Source of the DNA: Dehalococcoidia bacterium
GTDB taxonomy: Bacteria > Chloroflexota > Dehalococcoidia > UBA2979
Reading direction: 5' to 3'
DNA length: 21,624 nucleotides
Assembly (NCBI GenBank): GCA_004297315.1
Contig: SCTU01000050.1
Coordinates: 1 to 21,624, forward strand
Part shown: piece by piece, positions 18,597 to 21,624 of the stretch
How the letters are laid out: every line of letters begins with the position of its first letter
How positions within the stretch are numbered: the first letter of the stretch is position 1
Notes under the pieces: generated by a model
Told to the model about the DNA's origin: nothing
What the model saw: the letters and a program-made list of their open reading frames with translations, nothing else
The model's database searches: none
Translations under genes and position numbers: made by a program

Positions 18597-20162
18597 CTAC
18601 TCAAGCGAGATGCCGTTGTAGAGCATCTCCGGGTCGCCCTCGAAGACATCGCTCTTGAGGTTGGCGACCACGACGATGGGGCGGTCCGAGACGATGACGA
18701 CGCTTCCCACCCAGTTGTCGGGGAGTTTCCGCTCGTCCGACGGGCGGAACGTGCGCGACCCCTCCACCGGGGCGGGCGAGTCCGGGAACAGTCCCCGCGG
18801 GAACTGCTTCGAGTAGTAAACGATGTAGGCATACGTGGTGGAGCCGTCGAACGAGGCGACCCGGAACGACGAGTTCCACCCGCTCCGCCCGCCGAACGGC
18901 CCGTAGTTCTTGTTCACCACCGGCAGCACCACCTGGCGTGAGGACTCGGAGGGGGTGAAGCCGCGGTAGTCGGCGAGCGAGCCGGCCGAGGAGAGGCGCT
19001 GTACGACGACGGTGATCGGCTCGACCGACTGAATGCGGACGCTCCCCGCGAACGACGCAGGCAGCGCGCGGTCGGCCGGAAGGCATCCGAGCGTGGTGGG
19101 CTGCGACTGGTCGCAGGTGATCGACCCGAAGACGGTCACCTTGCTCTCGATCGAGATCAGCGCGCCGGCCTCGTCGCGGCCCTCGAAGCGGAGCGTGACC
19201 TCGTTTGGTGCGCCGGGCGTCGCGCTGAAGATGCGGAACCGCGTCGTGTACGACGCGCCGTCCTCGATGGTCGCGCGGTCGACCATCGGCAGCAGCACGA
19301 CGCGGCTCGCCTCATCCTGCGAGAGCGCACGGTAGGTCGCAAGGCCGGCTCGGTTGCGGTCACGCGTGTCCACCGCCACCGAGAGTTGCTGGATCCCCGC
19401 CGCCACACCGCCCGAGGTCGGCTGCGCGCGGACGATCGCGGCGCCGTCGAACCCGAAGGGGGCTGCCATCGAGGTCTCGTCGCGCACCATCGAGGCGCGT
19501 GGGGCGAGGAACTCGCCGCCGCTCGGACAGTTGCTGTTGCCGCCGCTGGGGTCGGTCGCGGCGGGCGATCCGCTCCCCACGGCGTAGTAGACGATCTGGA
19601 CGCAGGCTGGCGTGTCCTTGCTCGTATTCTCGACGGTGATGCGCGAGACGAGCGAAGTGGTGTTCGTGACCCACGGCAGGTAGTGCCGGTCCGTGCCGGA
19701 GCCGAGGCGGAGCGAGTCGCCGCCGATCTGCAGCGTGCCGTCCGGCCGGATCAGGTCGCGCGCCAGCATCGCGACGAACGGCTGGTCGCCGACGAGGTAG
19801 CCGGAGCCGCGGTACCCCTTCGGCAGGGCATCGAGCGTCTGCTGGAAGAAGGAGCGCCCGGAGCCGGGTGAGACGGCCTCGCAGACGCCGAGTTTGGGGC
19901 AACCGTCTTTCGCCACCTGAGTGCCGCTGGTGTTGTAGAACGTGAGGTCGAGGGTGGCGGGCTGTGTCCCGACGTTCTGGACGCGCAGCCAGGAGTTCTC
20001 CTCCAGCAGCCGCGCCTGCTGCGCAACGCCTCGGTCTGGCGCCAGAGCGGCCACCCCGAGGGCGGCGACCAGCAGGAGCGCCGCGCCGGCCCGTCGAGGC
20101 GAGATCGGTTGGAGTGGGCGAGGCAGCACACGCCTCAGCCCTCGGCGCAGGAGCACCGGCAC
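18597..20162 (-). CDS. Secreted modular repeat protein of unknown function
   Basis: The 521-residue product has an Arg-rich N-terminus, a hydrophobic core (AALLLVAALGVAALA, 27-41) and an A-x-A-like cleavage zone near GVAQQ (45-49), so it is probably exported. The mature part looks all-beta and modular. A recurring element has an LP-V start (YLPWVTNTTS at 161, VLLPMVDRAT at 289, VLPVVNKNYG at 412), an S-x-x-V/F strand and a Tyr-rich strand. A second recurring element reads G-S-(G/V)-x-(L/I)-V/I-x-x-x-P-(F/I)-V (119-132, 373-388, 486-500). Similar beta modules occur in Chloroflexota secreted proteins, from memory, but I cannot name a family. Scattered Cys could form disulfides. GTG 20162 is preceded by a GGAGGG-GGAAGG purine run; TATCAT (complement of 20190-20195) is a -10 candidate. 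No anchor motif or catalytic signature is seen. Confidence 0.75.
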   Translation of the reverse strand: MPVLLRRGLRRVLPRPLQPISPRRAGAALLLVAALGVAALAPDRGVAQQARLLEENSWLRVQNVGTQPATLDLTFYNTSGTQVAKDGCPKLGVCEAVSPGSGRSFFQQTLDALPKGYRGSGYLVGDQPFVAMLARDLIRPDGTLQIGGDSLRLGSGTDRHYLPWVTNTTSLVSRITVENTSKDTPACVQIVYYAVGSGSPAATDPSGGNSNCPSGGEFLAPRASMVRDETSMAAPFGFDGAAIVRAQPTSGGVAAGIQQLSVAVDTRDRNRAGLATYRALSQDEASRVVLLPMVDRATIEDGASYTTRFRIFSATPGAPNEVTLRFEGRDEAGALISIESKVTVFGSITCDQSQPTTLGCLPADRALPASFAGSVRIQSVEPITVVVQRLSSAGSLADYRGFTPSESSRQVVLPVVNKNYGPFGGRSGWNSSFRVASFDGSTTYAYIVYYSKQFPRGLFPDSPAPVEGSRTFRPSDERKLPDNWVGSVVIVSDRPIVVVANLKSDVFEGDPEMLYNGISLE

Positions 20163-20307
20163 GTCGCCTTCCCTCCCCGCCGAGCATCGATGATAACCAC
20201 GCGCACGGATTCGCGGCGATTTGCGTCCCGGCGCGCCTCGCGCTTGCGGGGAGCGCGGTGTTACGCTCGCGCTCCGGGCCAGCCGAGGTCGCCTCGACGC
20301 CTGCCCT
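20163..20307. promoter_or_regulatory. Intergenic region upstream of tRNA-Pro and secreted-protein gene
   Basis: This 145-base divergent gap holds a purine-rich ribosome-binding region (complement of about 20167-20177) and TATCAT (complement of 20190-20195) as a -10 candidate for the minus-strand gene. Toward the tRNA it holds an inverted repeat, GGAGCGC at 20250-20256 with GCGCTCC at 20269-20275, extendable to 9 bp with one G-T pair and an 8-base loop. No consensus tRNA promoter could be assigned; TTACGC near 20261 is the only A/T-bearing -10-like element. Confidence 0.35.
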
Positions 20308-20384
20308 CGGGGTGTAGCTCAGCTTGGCAGAGCGCTTCGTTCGGGACGAAGAGGTCCCCGGTTCAAATCCGGGCACCCCGACCA
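20308..20384 (+). tRNA. tRNA-Pro, anticodon CGG
   Basis: A complete cloverleaf is visible. The acceptor CGGGGTG (20308-20314) pairs with CACCCCG (20374-20380). The D-stem is GCTC/GAGC and the anticodon stem CTTCG/CGAAG (20335-20339 and 20347-20351). The loop is TTCGGGA with anticodon CGG at 20342-20344, and the T-arm is CCCGG-TTCAAAT-CCGGG (20357-20373). Discriminator A is at 20381 and CCA is encoded at 20382-20384. C1-G72 with discriminator A fits bacterial proline tRNA, which would read CCG codons. The common extra start one base later would break the acceptor pairing. Confidence 0.97.
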
Positions 20385-20426
20385 CCACCTCCCGCCCGCC
20401 CGATCCTGACGCGCCCGGCCCTCGGG

Positions 20427-20439
20427 TACCATTTCCCGT
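20427..20439 (+). promoter_or_regulatory. -10 motif placed for a leaderless start of the fusion gene
   Basis: TACCAT (20427-20432) is followed by seven bases and the ATG at 20440, the spacing typical of leaderless genes. No Shine-Dalgarno sequence is present in TTCCCGT. The -35 region (TCCTGA at 20404-20409) is poor. It lies 42 bases after the tRNA end, so co-transcription with the tRNA is an alternative. Confidence 0.4.
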
Positions 20440-21624
20440 ATGCCTGACGTGCCGCGACCGCGCATCCTGATCACCCGCTCCGAGGGCGACGCCGGCGAGC
20501 GCTGGGAGTACTACGCCGACCGCGTGCGCTCCGCCGGCGGCGAACCGGTCCCGCTCGATCCCTCGCTCTACCACGTCGGGGACGTCTTCCCGGCCCACGA
20601 CGGCCTCGTGCTGACCGGGGGAGTCGATGTCGACCCGGCACGCTACGGCGAGCCGCCGCACGAGCGGCTCGGCCGCCTCGATCCGGTCCGTGACGAGGCC
20701 GAGTTCGCCCTCGTGCAGGCGGCGCTCTCGGGCGGCCGTCCGCTGCTCGCGATCTGCCGGGGAATGCAGGTGATGAACGTCGCCGCGGGGGGTTCGCTCC
20801 ACCAGCACCTCGAGCAGCGCGAGCCGCACCGTAGCCGCCGAAGCGCCGATGGCGAGACCATCGATTCGGGCTGGCACGGCATCGAGGTCACGCGCGGCAC
20901 GCTGCTCGCGCGCATCACGAAGGCCGCGCGGCTGCGCACGAACTCCCGCCACCACCAGGCGGTCACCCGCGCGCGGCTGGCGCCGGGGCTCGTCGCCTCC
21001 GGGATCACCTCGGAGGGCGGCTTCGAGGTCGTGGAAGCGATCGAGGCCCCGCATCACCCGTTCGCCCTCGGCGTGCAGTGGCACCCGGAACGGCCGGAGA
21101 TGGCGGCCTCGCCCGGCTTGCACGCCGGCTCCAACGCACTGTTCGAGGCGTTCCTGCACGCCTGTACAGCGGGCCGCGCGACGCCCGACTCGCCGTTCCT
21201 CTACTTCGGGTACGGGTCGAGCATGGACGCCGACCGGATGCGTCAGACGGCGCCGCACGCGCGGCTGATCGGCCCGGCTCGCCTCGACGGCCACTCCCTC
21301 GCATTCTCGATCGAGTCGAAGAACACATGGCACGGCGGGGTGGCGGACATCCTCCACGCGCCGGGCGACGAGGTGTGGGGCGCGCTCTGGCTCGTGCCGC
21401 CGGAGGAGTCACACGCCCTCGACGAGCACGAGGGCGTGTTCCGGGACCCCCCGGCCTATCGACGCGTGACTGTCGAGGTCACGACGCCTGCGGGCGACCG
21501 CGTTCGGTGCCGCTCCTACCAGGTCGTCGCGCCCGACCCCCGCACGCCGCCGCCGTCGAAGGCGTTTCGGGACACGCTCGTGCGCGGGGCGCGGACGGTG
21601 GGCCTCCCCGCCTCGTACGTCGCG
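20440..21624 (+). CDS. Fusion of class C26 gamma-glutamyl hydrolase and gamma-glutamylcyclotransferase (3' end outside window)
   Basis: The frame is open for 395 codons from ATG 20440 to the window edge. Residues 1-245 are a PuuD-like class I amidotransferase/peptidase C26 domain: ILITRSEGDAGERWEYYADR, the substrate loop LVLTGGVDVDPARYGEPPHE, nucleophile Cys106 in LLAICRGMQVMN, SRHHQAV, and His215/Glu217 in GVQWHPE. PuuD relatives cleave gamma-glutamyl bonds, for example gamma-glutamyl-GABA in putrescine breakdown. After an 8-residue linker, residues 253 onward form a gamma-glutamylcyclotransferase-like domain: FLYFGYGSSMDADRM, LIGPARLDGHSLAFSIES, WGALWLVP, and LDEHEG with Glu331 as the expected catalytic acid. 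That fold releases 5-oxoproline from gamma-glutamyl amines or peptides. Two gamma-glutamyl-processing activities on one chain is unusual. No Shine-Dalgarno site precedes ATG. The end is truncated, so a third domain cannot be excluded. Confidence 0.85.
   Translation, partial: MPDVPRPRILITRSEGDAGERWEYYADRVRSAGGEPVPLDPSLYHVGDVFPAHDGLVLTGGVDVDPARYGEPPHERLGRLDPVRDEAEFALVQAALSGGRPLLAICRGMQVMNVAAGGSLHQHLEQREPHRSRRSADGETIDSGWHGIEVTRGTLLARITKAARLRTNSRHHQAVTRARLAPGLVASGITSEGGFEVVEAIEAPHHPFALGVQWHPERPEMAASPGLHAGSNALFEAFLHACTAGRATPDSPFLYFGYGSSMDADRMRQTAPHARLIGPARLDGHSLAFSIESKNTWHGGVADILHAPGDEVWGALWLVPPEESHALDEHEGVFRDPPAYRRVTVEVTTPAGDRVRCRSYQVVAPDPRTPPPSKAFRDTLVRGARTVGLPASYVA

Noticed and set aside
19360..21357. 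Long minus-strand frame running across the tRNA and into the fusion gene
   Set aside because: It crosses a tRNA gene and is antisense to a well-supported protein; its product is low-complexity Arg/Pro/Ala.
1..21624. Possible defence system, CRISPR array, prophage or mobile element
   Set aside because: No short regularly spaced repeats, integrase, transposase, terminal inverted repeats, toxin-antitoxin pair or restriction motifs were seen; tRNA-Pro has no adjacent integrase or direct repeat.

Overview
The window is about 21.6 kb of dense, high-GC bacterial DNA with strong G/C preference at third codon positions. No rRNA or species-specific marker is present. The mix of genes (a luciferase-like flavin oxidoreductase, a fused AccD-AccA carboxyltransferase, an acyl-CoA dehydrogenase, an NnrS-like membrane protein, and secreted DUF11/Ig-like and repeat-rich surface proteins) suggests a heterotrophic or environmental Chloroflexota member. 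That assignment is an inference from gene content. It looks like ordinary chromosome: no phage genes, transposase, CRISPR array or plasmid functions were seen.

Layout. (1) 1-738: 3' part of an iron-alcohol-dehydrogenase-fold gene whose metal ligands appear to be missing. (2) 764-2167, minus: an NnrS-like polytopic membrane protein. (3) 2168-2418: the only AT-rich island, a divergent promoter region. (4) 2419-5634: a 1071-residue secreted multidomain protein (unassigned N-terminal domain, DUF11, two sandwich-like regions, three near-identical Ig-like repeats, conserved C-terminal domain), followed by a perfect 13-bp terminator hairpin. (5) 5741-8446: a DEAD-box RNA helicase with a roughly 500-residue disordered N-terminal extension carrying two Arg-rich patches. 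(6) 8550-9545: an LLM-class flavin oxidoreductase. (7) 9580-11313, minus: acetyl-CoA carboxylase carboxyltransferase, beta and alpha halves fused, without the zinc ribbon. (8) 11427-12308, minus, and 12408-14021, plus: an alpha/beta hydrolase and a phosphotransferase/P-loop kinase fusion, transcribed divergently from an 84-bp gap with two plausible promoters. (9) 14110-15417: an MFS exporter. (10) 15546-18036: a co-directional run of a 75-residue unknown protein, an acyl-CoA dehydrogenase, a zinc-ribbon Nudix hydrolase and an NTF2-fold protein, each with a strong Shine-Dalgarno site. (11) 18053-20162, minus: RNase HI downstream of a secreted repeat protein. (12) 20308-20384: tRNA-Pro(CGG). (13) 20440 to the window end: an unusual fusion of a class-C26 gamma-glutamyl hydrolase with a gamma-glutamylcyclotransferase, truncated by the window edge.

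Functional themes are fatty-acyl/CoA metabolism (AccDA, acyl-CoA dehydrogenase, perhaps the Nudix protein), RNA metabolism (helicase, RNase HI, tRNA), cell-surface proteins, and gamma-glutamyl turnover. No gap between genes exceeds 300 bases. The most unusual items are the gamma-glutamyl hydrolase/cyclotransferase fusion, the apparently metal-less alcohol dehydrogenase homologue, the internal modular repeat in the 521-residue secreted protein, the Ig-repeat duplication, and several predicted leaderless or near-leaderless transcripts.
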